Of a stretch of DNA of 64,000 nucleotides, positions 34,048-46,670 are shown in pieces. The stretch comes from Akebia trifoliata (taxonomy: Eukaryota > Streptophyta > Magnoliopsida > Ranunculales > Lardizabalaceae): positions 26,283,021 to 26,347,020 of the forward strand of contig CM030718.1 of assembly GCA_017979445.1 (NCBI GenBank), given 5' to 3'. The position numbers were made by a program, and so were the translations under genes. A model generated the notes under the pieces. It saw nothing but the letters and a program-made list of their open reading frames with translations. It searched no databases and was not told the DNA's origin. Within the stretch, counting starts at the first letter, position 1; every line of letters begins with the position of its first letter.

Positions 34048-35430
34048 ACACTTTTCGATTTTGTATTCTTCATTTACTTTTTCATTCCATTTGAGTAAAA
34101 ATTAACATCTTGTTTGTTATCAAATACAGAATATAAAATTGGTACTCGAAAAATTTGCTAGCAGTATCATATTCTCCAATGGACTCAGAGACCCTTATAG
34201 CGCGGGAGGGTAATGAATCAAAACTTCAAAAAAACATAAAAATTGGGGTCATTTAGATATATCTATCCAAGTTTTGGTAAATATTTGAGATACCCTTCCA
34301 TTTTCAAAATGATGAAATGCCTCCTTACTCGATATTCTCTGATATACTATAGAAAATTGATCTAAAATGCTAAGCCCTTGATTTTTTCGGTTACTCTTCA
34401 AACTTAAGAATCTACTGATTTCAACATCCAAACCTCAAGAATAAGATAGGTTTTTTGAACAAGAATATGATGAAAATTTGGGTAGAAAAATCAAGGATTT
34501 TCTATAGATTGAAAATAATGTACTGTAGGCTATGAAGACAAGGTTTTCGAAGAAAAATCAAGGGTTTATTGTTGTAGTATGAAGGCGGTGGCATTTAAGT
34601 CATTTTCTTAATTTATAATAGAAGACCAAAGTCAAGAGGGGCATGCCACCGGTGTGGAAACACAAAAGGATATATCCAATATTCACCAAAATGTGGAGTG
34701 GGTTAGTCTACTCAATTAATTTCATTAAATTTGTTTGATTATTTTTATGTGACTGCAGAATACTACATAACATATCTGATAGTGTTGTGGCTATTTATAC
34801 AAAGCAAAGTATGTCTTATATCTTTTGGGACTGAATAGTTGCACACCACTAGTAGTTGATTGCACACCAACTTTGGAAAAATAACCTTATTTTTTATTAC
34901 CTCTATTTTAACCTATTAACTGAACTTCATTATTGGTATTGTGACTTCCTCTTCTATGCTTGTGTAAGATGTTTGTTATATAATCAAGTATTTCTTACAA
35001 AAATTATTGAACCAACAATAATTTATATGAGCATGGTTGAAGAAGAAGATGAAGAATGAAAAATAGAAACCAACATCGTTCAATATTTCTATTTTTATTT
35101 TGGATTCAATCATCTAAATGAAGTGCAATGGAAAATATTGACGTGATGGAATGCAATTAGTAGTGGATGGTGTACAACTGATGGAATGCAATTAGTAGTG
35201 GATGGTGTACAACTAATCCATCCCTATATGTTTATCTCATGATTTATACTTACTAATAAATAACATGTTTTGATTGAGAAAACTTGTGTACAGGTTCACA
35301 TTGCTTAGATTTATATCCCTCAAAACCAAGTGACCCAGAATGGTTGGTCTCGCAGCGAAATACAGAGATCAAAATCATCGATGGATGGATTGCAGATTAC
35401 AACGCCTCCCTCATTAATAAGAGGATTTGA
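34048..35430 (+). pseudogene. PRCP remnant E (exons 7-9 only)
   Basis: Homology to PRCP starts abruptly inside intron 6 at ACACTTTTCGATTTTG (34048). Exon 7 is 34130-34209 ([13 protein letters not shown], with the Asp), exon 8 is 34759-34808 and exon 9 is 35294-35430, ending in TGA. Splice signals and the catalytic His ([15 protein letters not shown]) survive. The last base of exon 8 is A instead of G, giving Gly to Ser before the His. Exons 1-6 and the nucleophile Ser are absent, so it cannot encode an active enzyme. It is nearly identical to remnant D over the shared part and marks the left end of the segmental duplication. Confidence 0.88.
34836..35215. mobile_element. MITE with TAGTTGCACACCA ends, in E intron 8
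   Basis: Left end TAGTTGCACACCACTAGTAG; right-end complement TAGTTGTACACCATCCACTA. It carries a tandem duplication of about 35 bp at its right end (35146-35213) that the copy in D (48101-48440) lacks. It is absent from intron 8 of A, B and C. Confidence 0.7.
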
Positions 35431-37771
35431 TTGTACTACATTCATCCGTAATGGGATTAGAAGATTATGGCTGATTAAAGCTAATATGTTGTTTTTAATA
35501 GAATTAATGTTGCTTAACATATTCCAATATTGCAACTTCGAGGCCATGGGTTCAATCAATCCGTCGTGTGATTTTGAACCACTATGTGTTTGGAAATGGG
35601 TATGAATGTGTCAAATTTGCATCTTTACGGATCATTATGATGGCTATTTAGAATCAAACCAAAAAATGACTGGGTCCATGATGGTGAGACCTAAAATCAA
35701 TTAAGGATGTGTGTTTGATTACTTATGGAAAATGGGTGAGAATTTTATTTTTCATGAAAAATCGTTTTTTTTTTTTTTTTTCTAATTAAGTTTTTCCATT
35801 AAAAATGGATTTTCACATTTATCTAAAAATCTATATAAGGTCGAATTTTATTTCCCATTAAACCAATTCCTACATTATAATAACCGATATAACATATTCT
35901 TAATTTCCAATGTGGGACTAATCGAAGAGACAAAAGTATGAAAAATTTATAGTATTAGTTGTCTCCGCTCGGCTCGACTCAATGGCGGAGACTATTTCTG
36001 CTGTGGCTCACAATCATCAAATTCACACAATACAGAACATTTAGACTGTCCTTTATTTGGATTGATTTACTAAGCAACAATGATTCTCTTGATTAGAAGG
36101 TTGAGATTGTTCCGATGTTTTTATCTTTATAGCATAATATGATCGGTTCAAGAGTTCACCAACTGCTTAAGCAACCTAAATTACTGACTTGAACGACAAA
36201 GTATTTTAATTAGTAGATCAATTTATTAGCATATTAAATAAATTTTTATATTTATTATTTAATTATTATAAAATAATAAAGTCACCAAAAATCAACTATC
36301 ATATTAGTGAGAGAACATTTTAATACAATTTGACTACTAATAATAGAAAATGCCATTGATGATATCCATTGACCGTCGAAAACAAGGTTTGGGTAATTAC
36401 TTAGACCCATTTAGTTACGGGGTCGGGTCAGCTTAAGCAAAAGATTGGGAGAGACTAATCTTACAGTTACATGCATCTCCCTCTCAAGAAGTCCTACTGC
36501 AACTGGTTGAGTCAAGGGTTAACCTAACCCTGGAGGGTGGCCCCAAGATATTCATTGCTCCATGGGGTTTTGAACTCTTAACCTACTTTTCTTATAAGGA
36601 GATTATCAAGCCTCAGCTTGCCACTAGGCCAATCCCTTGGAGTTATATTATAATAATATTATTTATAAAAAAAATTAGGTTTGAAATTGATTTTAGAATA
36701 CATTGTCAAAATTTATAAGGTCAATAGATCAAGCTGGAGACGAATTTACCTTTAAAATTATTTATGATAAAAAAGATGTCTCAGTGGGACCTATCTAATA
36801 GAATAGTGAGTCCATGATGAGCTACAAGGGAGAGTTTTGCATTACTTCTGTGATGGGCCCATCCTAGCCATTCAGGCTTTAGAAAATTCATTCTCTCTAG
36901 AAACACATTTACACAAGAAACTTCCTTCCAGCACTTGTTTGTATTACAACTTAGTAAGTCACGTTGCCGCCCAAACAAGGACATTTACATAAATAAAACC
37001 TATGTTTTCAAACCTGAAAACTACCTTTAAACACAATTACACACACTAAAAGTTAAAAATAGAAGACAAACAAAAAATACAAACAAACAAACAGAACCTT
37101 TAAGAGTTAAGACTCGACTCAACTCAACATCACTGTCCATCTGCTTGAGTCACCTCAACAACTCACCAGTTGATTAGGTAATAATGGGTTGAATTCCAGT
37201 GACTCAAGAAAAAGGACTCAGAAAAGGAAAAGTATGGAATCGTGTAAGCAACTATCGAGATCATGTGTGTTTTCTACGAGTCAGCAAAACCAAAGGCTAT
37301 ATAATATTAGAGTGATTCATGGAAAAAAAGAAAAACATGATCCCTACCATGTAAACACAATAGTAGGGATTTATTCTTGGATTTGTATTATCGCGGCATG
37401 TATAAGTTTACATGATCGTGATTATTTGTTTTTTTGTGAATCACCCGAAATTCGAAATAAAATTTTCTTTCAAATTATATTGTGAAACTCATTAAGTTGA
37501 CTCAAAATTCAGTTTAGTCTCTAAAACTGACTGAGTTAGCTTAAAACTAAATATAATTATATAGTTTTTTAGTTCAAATAGTAGAGATAATTATAACGCC
37601 AGTCAAGTTTTTAATGCAATTATGCAAATATTTGAGTTGACTCGGAAGACTATTTTATGCAACTAGTCGAGTTAGTTAAAACAAATTCGAGTCAACTCAA
37701 GGACTTGTCTGCATAAATAGGGTAATATTAGTGATATTCTACGTAAAAAAAAACTAGGGAGTTGTAGTGAG
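35431..37771. other. Spacer E to PRCP-B: PRCP-B upstream region
   Basis: No gene. The region is matched through its length by 48657-51002. It holds a remnant of the tRNA-like repeat (35512-35575), a second tRNA-like SINE remnant (about 36490-36645; the minus strand reads GGCCTAGTGGCAAGC and AAGAGTTCAAAACCCC) and, from 36785, sequence shared with the upstream regions of all three PRCP genes. That shared part is likely the ancestral promoter. Confidence 0.65.
37712..37721 (+). promoter_or_regulatory. TATA box of PRCP-B
   Basis: CATAAATAGG lies about 60 bases upstream of the ATG at 37772, conserved in PRCP-C. It implies a very short 5' leader of about 30 bases. Confidence 0.5.
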
Positions 37772-40700
37772 ATGGGTGGAAGAAGATTAACAATAATCAA
37801 ACTGCTTCCATGGCTCATTCTACTCTTTGTGAGATGTGTGTTGTCATCATCGTATCTTCGGATCCCGAGGCTCGGTGTGTTCATGAGAACCACCACCAAT
37901 GAGGATGAGAGAAGGTTTGAAGCGAACGTGTCATCATCGGACTTTAACACGTATTTTTACACGCAAACACTCGACCATTTCAATTATGGACCAGAGGGTT
38001 ACACAACCTTTCAACAAAGGTACATAGTGAACTATAGATATTGGGGTGGACCAAATACTAGCTCTCCTATCTTAGTTTTCATGGGTGATGAGGCGAGTTT
38101 TTCAGCAGAGCTTGCACCTTATATTGGATTCATGATTGATAATGCTCCTCATTTCAAATCTCTTCTTGTGTACATAGAGGTATATAAATCTACACATACA
38201 TGTTGTTTTCTTGTGTTTAGCGGTTGAGATGAGAAGGTTTTTTATTTTTATTTTTATAGTGTAAATTACACTTTGACGCTTTGTAGCTTGGCATAATTGT
38301 ATGTTGACCCCCTAACATTTTGACAATTGCACTTACCTCCCCTTCTATAGACAATGGTAAAGTAGGGCTGGCAATGATCCGAAATATACCCAATGTCTGA
38401 ACCCTCATAACCGATCTGATCCAAAAAAAAATGAAAAATCGGATCAAAATTTTATTTCTGAAACAATTTTAGATCGGATTTGGACCTACCCCAATCCACT
38501 CCGAATATATTTTAATAATTTTTGTATTATTCTTAATTTCATATAAATACATATAGATAAAATGTTTGTCTTTTTGGTTTCCTTCTATATTTGTAGTTGG
38601 AAATTAGATTTTAGATTTTATATATTTTTTTTAACATTGATCATTTGAAAATAAGGCATGTGTTCAAATCGATTTTGGATTAAGGATGAAATGAAACAGA
38701 TTGGATTCGATTCACATATTCATTGATTAGATCAGATCGGGTACATATTTAAAAAAAAATTGGATTGGTATTAGAGTGGTACTGATCCGATACCAAACCG
38801 ATCCATTGCCAGCCGGATGTTAAAGTTCAGATGTTATTTTACTATTATACCTCTTAACTTATTTTGTTTTATAAAAATATAAATAAATTTTAAAACTATA
38901 AAAGTATCCTTGTCTAAACATTCACAAGTAAACTCATTTTTTCAAATGAAAATTAAAAAATAAATAACATTTAAAAAAAAGGTTAAATGCTCTTTATAAA
39001 ACGTTAAAATCATTTTTTAACTGTTTGGTTGACGACAAGTAGACTGAAGGAGGTTAATTGAACTCATTCAATAATTATTCGGGAGGTAAGTGAAATTGTC
39101 GAAACGTTAGGGAGTCGACATAGACCAAATCATAGGGGGTGAAAGTGTAATTTACTCTTTTTCAAATCTTGAGGCACGATGTCAAACATATACAAGAGAT
39201 TCTATTGACACACCAACTTTTATAAGTAAAACTTGGTGTGTTAATAGAAGCTCTCTTAGTAAATTCACATATGATTGTCTTAAAGGGAAGATTTTGAAGG
39301 ATTACAATTAGACCAATCATGCTTTGTGTAGTTGATTGAAGATTTAGATATTATTATGGATGATAAGATTAGAAAAAAATTGAGTAAATTCAAAAGATCC
39401 CTTAGGATATTTGAGTTGTATGATTTGGACCCATCACATCGACTATATGATTCGTTAGAACCATTATAGTGAAAATTTGAAAGGAGATTTGTCGAAAAAA
39501 TAAATGATTATTAGATCAGGAAAAGTCCATGATTTTTTTTTTTAAATTTTTTTTTGTTTTTTGTTTAAACATTCAACAATTTATCCCTAAATTCACTTGA
39601 ATTACTTTCTAATTTTTTCTTAATTTATACAAATTAATTGAACTGATATCCTTGGTTGAGTAATCCCAAATTCGAACTTGATTACTATGTGAGTGTGTGT
39701 GTGTGTGTGTGCTTGTGTGTCCTTGTGCGTGCTTGTGTGCCAATCTGATTCACATCAAAACTATATGGATTTGTTTCAGCACCGCTATTATGGAGCTTCA
39801 ATTCCATTTGGATCAGAGAAAGCAGCATACCAAAATGCTAGTACCCTCGGGTACTTCAGTTCAACACAAGCATTGGCAGATTATGCGGAGTTAATAATTG
39901 ATCTAAAGAGGAACTTATCGGCCGAGCATTGTCCAGTGATCGTTATTGGAGGATCTTATGGTGGAAGTAAGTGATTGCAAACCTCTATAATCAATCTTTA
40001 ATTAAAGTGGTTCTCACCATGGTAACCTTCTCTCCTCTCTTTTTATTTAGTGCTTGCATCGTGGTTTCGTTTGAAATATCCACATATTGCCATGGGTGCA
40101 CTGGCGTCATCAGCTCCAATTCTTTACTTTGATGACATTACACCGCAAAACGGATATCACACTATCGTCACTAAAGATTATAAAGTAAGCATTGCAATTT
40201 GCAGTTCAATTCATTTAGGGAATTTTGAGAATCCCATCCAGGTTTTGGTGCCCCTTACTTGCTCACTAGACTCCATTATGTGAAAATTGGAAAATTTGAC
40301 GGGTCAAGGCCCATGAATTTTAGAAACTAAATTTTGACGGTTTAGAGTTGTCGAATTTTTCTCATCCTTCATTAATTTGATAGTTTCGACCCTTCGAAAA
40401 AAAATAAATTTGACAATGAAAAATTCGACACCAATTTGACCTCTTGGTCCGTCAAATTTGGGCTTTTTTCACATTGTGTTCATTGTCTTTATATATATAT
40501 ATAATGGGATGTGTTCAGGGGACATTTAAAACTGACAACTATTTTGACACAACCACCTGGATGCTATCCATTTTTTAAATGATTTCTACAACACTATCAG
40601 ATGTCGTTGGATATTATATAATAGATGTCATCCGAGAGATGTAAAAATAGTTGTCACTAGTAGATGTCCCCTAGGAAGATGCCCTTGTCTTCAATGTTTT

Positions 40701-42470
40701 GATATTTCCTTGAAAACTAATCATCTTTTAACTTTTTTCAATCTTTCGTATGATTTTTTATTCTCGTTATCAACCTTAAGATTTTATCTCCTTCACCTTT
40801 CAAACCTCATTCACAAAGATATAAATTTTGGAGACAAAAATAAAGTATTTTTTTGATAAGAGGTTGGAAATGTTGAATGGATTACAACAATTAACCCTAG
40901 AGAAGGGTTTTTGGCAAGAGGTGGATAAGGGTACTTTGGTCATTTGCTAATAATATTACATAGAAGACTATAGGTTTTCCATGGGCTGGGCCCCAAACAG
41001 CCCGACCCTAATCATGCCTGAAAATCCTAATCCAAACTCGGTCATCTATTTATTGTATCAGATCAATTAAAACCTATATCCCATCCCAGCTCGACCGACC
41101 TATCAATATTTTATATATTTAAATGAGTCGTGATCCTGAACGGTGTTCCATTCATATAACAAAATATGGTGTCTACGTGGCACGTGTTTATTGGATAATA
41201 AACACATTGGGCTGTGTGTCATATATAGAAATGGCTTGATTAGGCGCCCAATGCGTCTTAAACTCCTACCAAAACATGCCACTTAGACACAATTTCTACG
41301 CCATAGGAACCAGACACTGTTCTGGATCTTGATTCTATTTACATTGATAATATATATATATATATATATAGGGAGGCGTTCGGATGCATGTGTTTTATCA
41401 GTCGTTTTAACAAAAGAAACCCGACCGTTGGATATTGTTGAATCGGACAGTCGAGATTGTTTATTTCGTTTAAGTTATATATTATTGTTTTTTATAGCGC
41501 CATCCCTCATGTTTGGCGTTATTAGTGCCACATCCCTGAGTGAAAAACAGCAGAGAGAACTCTTCTGTTCTCTCCAAACCCTCAAACACAGAATTCGTCT
41601 GTTCGATCTAAACCCTCGAACCTCATCTGTTCTCTCTAAACCCTCAAAACCCAAAAACACCAGGACAATGCAGCCTCAAGAGGCGCTTCTGCTGGTCCTT
41701 GAAAATAACCATTACCAAATGGGTTCGTAGCGGTTCCAGCCAAAAGGCTAGCCAAGTTAATAACCATGCCATCCAAACCCACATCGTTGTTGGGTGCAAC
41801 CAATGGTGGACTTTGTGGTCCATAAATCGATTGATGAAACGGCCAAGCGCATTGACCTATGAGTCTCTGAGTTACCAACCCAGATGTAAGCAAACTTGTA
41901 ATTCTTGTTCTTAACCTGGGAACTCGAAGAAGACGACCCATAGGTTCCACACCTATTCGAGCAAAACCCTTCAACGATTACATCAGAAGAAGTTAAAACC
42001 ACATTAATGGCATTCTTTTCCTCGCCTTTTGCTGCCAATCTCACGATTTGTTTACTTGTTAGAGATTTACCCATTGAGTAGTTCTCATCGAGGATTTGTT
42101 TCCCCATTATTGAGAGAAGAAGAGAATTTGATTTTTTGGAAGAGAGATGGTAGTATTTTTGGGTGGTTTCCCACCAAGTGGAGACAGATGAGTTGTTTTG
42201 GTTTTGGGGTTTGGAAGGGTAAAGAGAATTGAGGAAATCAGAGACGATAGCGCATTGAGAGGGCTTGAATTTACCATACCAGATGAGATTGATAGAGATT
42301 TTGCCAGAAAGAAGAGGACCGTTGTGGTATTCTAGGAGAAGAGGTTGTTCTGTTACCAACTCGGTGAGTCTCCTTACTGCAAAGGAGAAATGAAAGAAAG
42401 AGACCACTAAAAGGAGTTGTAGAAGCAGAGTTGAAACAGAGGAAGCCATGTTGAACAAGATCGAGAGCCT

Positions 42471-42508
<38 letters not shown>

Positions 42509-45493
42509 GAGTGTTTCAGAGAGAAAAAGAGAGAGGAGACGAGAACTCTCTCTGCTGTTGTAATTGTGCCAGGGAGGTGGCACTAATAATCACAAAAATG
42601 AGGGATGGCACTGTAAAAAATAATAATATATAACTTAAACGAAATCAGCAATCTTGACCGTCCGATTCAACAATATCCAACGGTCGGGTTTCTTTTGTTA
42701 AAACGACTGTTAAAATAGAGGCATCCGAACGCCTCCCATATATATATATATTCTAAGCAAACTTATAATACATGTTGTCAAGACAGATTGGGCAGGCCTA
42801 TATGGACTGGTGTCCCAAGTTTGTGTGGCCTTACTCATTAGTCCGGCCTATGTCAGTCCGATACGTAATAAGCCAGTAATACTAACCAAACCTAGTTCAT
42901 GATGGGCTAAAACTTGGACCATCTAAAGCCCTTGTGGAAGACCTCAACCAAGGGGTGTACCATCAGTTTATAAACAAGGGCGCTATATGTTTTAACTAAA
43001 TTGCATCAAAATTTAACCATTGAAGCTTCAAAAGATCTCAAAAGTGTCATATTTGTTTCTTGGATGGTGCAGGAAGCAAGTGAGAGTTGCTACACTACCA
43101 TAAGAGACTCATGGTTCGAAATCGATAAAATTGCTGCTGGACCCGATGGGCTTACAATCCTAAGCCAAAAGTTCAAGACTTGCGAGTAATTAAACCATAC
43201 CTTCTTCCCTTCTAATTCAAATTACTAACCTTAAATTTATCTTTTAAAACTCATGAATTTGAAATTTGGCAAAATTGACTTGGTTTAATTGATATCAAGA
43301 TGGTTACTAACTTTCATTTGTTTGGTTTGTTTTCTTGTTAAGGCCATTAAACTCGTCTCAAGAGCTCAAGAATAACATAGAATATTGGTACCTCGCCTCA
43401 GCCCAATACGATCAACCTCCCAAATATCCAGTTAATAGGATTTGCGATGCAATTGATGGACTGCCTGAAGGATCCGATATTCTTAGTAGGATATATGCAG
43501 GTCTCAATGTTAGCATAGGAAAATCGTCGTGCACTCCCATATTTCACTTTGGTCTAAATAAGTTGTTTGGGTGGGATTGGCAGGTATTTTGATTTATTTA
43601 TATATTTCGTACTCATTTTGTGATCTTAACTGATGCAATTCTAACCTAAGACCACATTACACCCTTATTTGGACATTAAAGATCTTATATTAAACGACAG
43701 ACGTGATATAAATAAGTGACCACACATATGATAATAAGATTTAGATCAATAATGCCTACTATAAATGAGATGAGAGTGGTTCATATTGAGAAATAAACTA
43801 TAACCCAAGATTTCTTCTTGTACTTTGCTAGACCTCAACAAACCATGAATAACTCTACTATATATGTGTTTATGTTTATAAGGGATATATTGATGTCCAA
43901 GACTCATGTTTGCAATTTCCCTAGAAATGTAATCTCATTCTATCCTTTAATGCAAGAATTTTTTTTTTTTTTTTCTGTCACTGTGAAATGATATTTTTTA
44001 TACATAATTTTTTGTGCCTTTATGATATTTACAAAATTAATTGTTAGTATATAATGATAACATAACCTTGTTTTATTGCATTAAAAGATAAAATACAAAA
44101 ATATTCTCTAAGAAATATTTATGTAAAATACATGGTTATGAAAGTTGCTAACGTCCCATTGAAATCTTGAAATTTGGATATAAATGCACAATACATTTTT
44201 GATGATCAATCACCAAATAGCTTCAAGAAATCTATCACAACAAATTTTGTACATGCTTCTAATAACACTTTTACTGGTTAATGTCTTTGCCTTTGTTTAT
44301 AAGACATGTACTGAGATGGTAATGCCCATTGGCCATGGCGAGAATGATACGATGTTCCAAGCCGAACCTTTTGATTTAAAGAACTTTACCAAAGAATGCC
44401 AAGATGTGTTTGGTGTCACTCCAAGACCTCATTGGGCTACAACCGAATTCGGTGGTCATGTAAGCTTCTTACAATTTTGGATTTTGTATTCTTCATTCAT
44501 TTTTTCATTCCATTTGAGTAAAAATTAACGTCTTGTTGGTTATCAAATACAGAATATAGCATCGGTATTAAAAAAATTTGCTAGCAATATCATATTCTCC
44601 AATGGACTCAGAGACCCTTATAGTGCTGCAGGGTAATGGAACAAAACTTCAATTTATTTATTTATTTGGGGGGGTGGGGGGGCATGATTTCGATATACCT
44701 ATCCCCTTTTTGGTGAATATTTGAGATACCACTCTTTTTTCAAACAGATGAAATGCCTCCTTGAACACGATCCTTTCTAATATACTAGTGAAAAATAATC
44801 TAAATGCTCTTATCTTCAACATGCAACAACAACCTAAAAAACAAAAAAAAACCCTAGATTTTTTATGCTACCGTACATCCTAAAAATTTATTTACTTCAA
44901 CCTCCAAACCTTAAGAATAAGATAGGATTTCTGAAGTAAAAGATGATGGAATTTTGGGTACACAATCAAGGATTTTCTATAGATTGAAAATAATTTATGG
45001 TAGGTGCTTGATATCTGGTTTTTGAAGAAAAATCAAGGTTTTTTTTTTTTTTATAAGTTGAAGGCAATGGCATTTAAGTAATTTTATTAGTTTATATAAT
45101 AGACGATCAAAGTCAAGAGGGCATATCACCAATTTGAAAAATGTCAAATATTCATCAAAATGTGGAGGGGCATATCTATTGAATTAACTTCATTTAATTT
45201 GTTTGATTATTTTTTATATGACTGCAGAGTACTAGAGAACATATCTGATAGTGTTGTAGCTATTTATACAAATCAAGGTATGTCTTATATCTTTTTAGTT
45301 GATGATTTATACTAATTAATAACATGTTTTTTTATTTAAAAAAAACTTGTGTACAGGTTCCCATTGTTTGGATATAATTCCCTCGGCACCAAGTGATCCA
45401 GAGTGGTTGGTCTCGCAGCGAAATATAGAGATCAAAATCATTGATGGATGGATCGCAGAATACAATGCCATGCTCACTAATAAGGGGATTTGA
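37772..45493 (+). CDS. Lysosomal Pro-X carboxypeptidase-like, S28 family (PRCP-B)
   Basis: Nine exons: 37772-38179, 39780-39966, 40051-40184, 43073-43185, 43343-43583, 44304-44459, 44553-44632, 45228-45277 and 45357-45493 (1506 bp, 501 aa, all phases consistent, no internal stop). It has a signal peptide ([13 protein letters not shown]). The S28 triad is Ser195 in GGSYGGM, Asp434 in [12 protein letters not shown] and His459 in [10 protein letters not shown]. Exon 1 has [10 protein letters not shown] where A has [10 protein letters not shown]. The glycine pair after DPYS is AG rather than GG. The exon 6 acceptor is AAG rather than CAG. Intron 1 carries a TIR element with a nested MITE, and intron 3 (2888 bp) carries a Mutator-like element with an EXORDIUM-like fragment. 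The enzyme is probably secreted or vacuolar. B is the duplication partner of PRCP-C. Confidence 0.93.
38261..39154. mobile_element. TIR element with GTAAATTACACTTT ends (B intron 1)
   Basis: Long inverted ends of about 80 bp run from GTAAATTACACTTTGACGC through ACAATTGCACTTACCTCC, with the complement at the right. The copy in PRCP-C (51484-52378) sits at the same place, so it was inserted before the duplication. No transposase is seen. Confidence 0.75.
38364..38814. mobile_element. Nested MITE with AGGGCTGGCAATG ends
   Basis: Left AGGGCTGGCAATGATCCG; right CGATCCATTGCCAGCC. It lies inside the element at 38261-39154, and its counterpart in PRCP-C is also nested, so this insertion also predates the duplication. 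The interior is rich in GATCGGAT and TTGGATT motifs. Confidence 0.65.
40274..40478. mobile_element. MITE in PRCP-B intron 3
   Basis: Left end CATTATGTGAAAATTGG and right-end complement CACAATGTGAAAAAAGCC are inverted. The interior has repeated AAATTTGACGG motifs on both strands. It is absent at the corresponding place in PRCP-C (about 53504). Confidence 0.55.
40505..40686. mobile_element. MITE with GGGATGTGTTCAGGGG end (B copy)
   Basis: GGGATGTGTTCAGGGGACAT follows a (TA)n tract. The right end carries the imperfect complement TAGATGTCCCC..GATGCCC. The counterpart in PRCP-C is 55927-56105, and a diverged relative lies at about 6858-6965. Confidence 0.6.
41669..42449 (-). pseudogene. Captured EXORDIUM/PHI-1-like gene fragment
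   Basis: From 42449 the minus strand reads MASSVSTLL with a signal peptide, then [29 protein letters not shown], a [11 protein letters not shown] block, [19 protein letters not shown] and [11 protein letters not shown]. These are the landmarks of EXORDIUM-family apoplastic proteins of the brassinosteroid growth response. After about 41858 the match jumps to another frame: [20 protein letters not shown], then [19 protein letters not shown] and [13 protein letters not shown], ending at 41669. So there is one frameshift, and the conserved C-terminal end is missing. It has no introns. The source gene is elsewhere in the genome; the fragment is probably non-functional. Confidence 0.85.
42474..42507. 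repeat. (GA)n microsatellite
   Basis: About 16 GA units between the captured EXORDIUM-like start and the right TIR, probably part of the captured leader. Confidence 0.9.
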
Positions 45494-46221
45494 TGGAACC
45501 ATGTTCATCAATGGCTGGAGGAGAAAAAAAGGCTGATTAAAGCTGGGATAATGGGAATAATAAAAATATGTTGCTTAAGTGTTTTGCTAGACCCATAACT
45601 TATTTGGTTAACATAACGCAATGCAACTTTTTGAGATCATGGGTCCCATCCCTCTTGTGATTTTGAACAACAATCCTCGATATTTTTTTTTTTTAAGACT
45701 CTTGGGAACATGAATAGATGGGATGTGAAGTATTTAAAATAAAAGCAAATAATAATAATAATAATAATAATAATAAAGGATGTGTTAGGAAAATGGTTTT
45801 GAAATTTTTATAAATTATAGAAATAAGTAATTTTTTTTTATAACAAAAAGGTGTTATACAAATGTTTGCGAAAATAACTTATTTTATGAAGATGAGTAGA
45901 GGACAAATTTTTACATTTTTACGAGTTCTTTAGATGGCTATCTAGAAGTGAACAGAAAAATGAAAATCGACCAAGTGTATGTTTGTTGTGAATGAAAAAT
46001 GGATGGAAATTCTATTTTATATAGAAAATCCTTAAAAAGAGGAAATATTGTAAAGTTAAAGGAGTAGAAGAGTAAAGAAATTAAAGTGAATTCTACAAAA
46101 TTGTAGTTTGGTAAGATATTTGTTCCACACAAAACTATAGTGGATGAGACTTTTATTTCTCACACAACTGTAACAAAGTGGGCCCTATTGTTGTGTTTTA
46201 TTATATAAATTTAGAGTCGGA

Positions 46222-46377
46222 CGGGGTGATCTCAAGATTGTACCTCATATCTCGTTTTCCTGACATGGAAGTGTCTAGGGACCATATATGCTTTTTTACT
46301 CATATCCCGATGGAAAACATCTACAGTTCCTACACAATTCCATGCCAGGACAACGAGATATGAAGTCACTTCAACAT
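46222..46377. mobile_element. Hairpin MITE, family H (copy 2)
   Basis: GGTGATCTCAAGATTGTACC at the left, with a GAAGTCACTTCAACATTATT end matching the other family H copies at 62228 and 62690. It sits exactly at the left boundary of the PRCP-derived sequence of remnant D. Confidence 0.6.
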
Positions 46378-46670
46378 TATTTATAGATTTATAAAGGATA
46401 TATCGATGTCCAAGACCTCAATTGGATGTTTGCAATTTCCCTAGAAATATAATCTCATTTTATCCTTTAATGCAAAAAATTAAGAATTTTTTTTTTCACT
46501 ATGCAATGCTATTTTTGTACATAATTTTTTTTGAGGCTTTATGATATTTACAAAATTGTTAGTTTATGACGATAACAAAACCCTATTTATGGTATTAAAA
46601 GATAAAATAGAATTATTTTTTAGAAAATAATTATAAAAAAAAAAATACATAGTTATGAAAGTTGCTAACG

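Larger units (their letters stand above)
41371..42737. mobile_element. Pack-MULE-like element carrying EXORDIUM-like fragment
   Basis: Two inverted ends of about 180 bp, beginning GGGAGGCGTTCGGATG at the left with the complement CATCCGAACGCCTCCC at the right. They are highly similar through CAGTCGTTTTAACAAAAGAA and GACCGTTGGATATTGTTGAA. Such long TIRs with no transposase and an internal host-gene piece fit a Mutator-like gene-capturing element. (TA)n lies on both sides. It is inserted in intron 3 of PRCP-B; the empty site is visible in PRCP-C near 56760-56800. Confidence 0.82.

Noticed and set aside
41757..42458. Intact EXORDIUM-like gene
   Set aside because: The conserved frame is broken near 41858 and the C-terminal end is missing; long inverted ends show it is a captured fragment.
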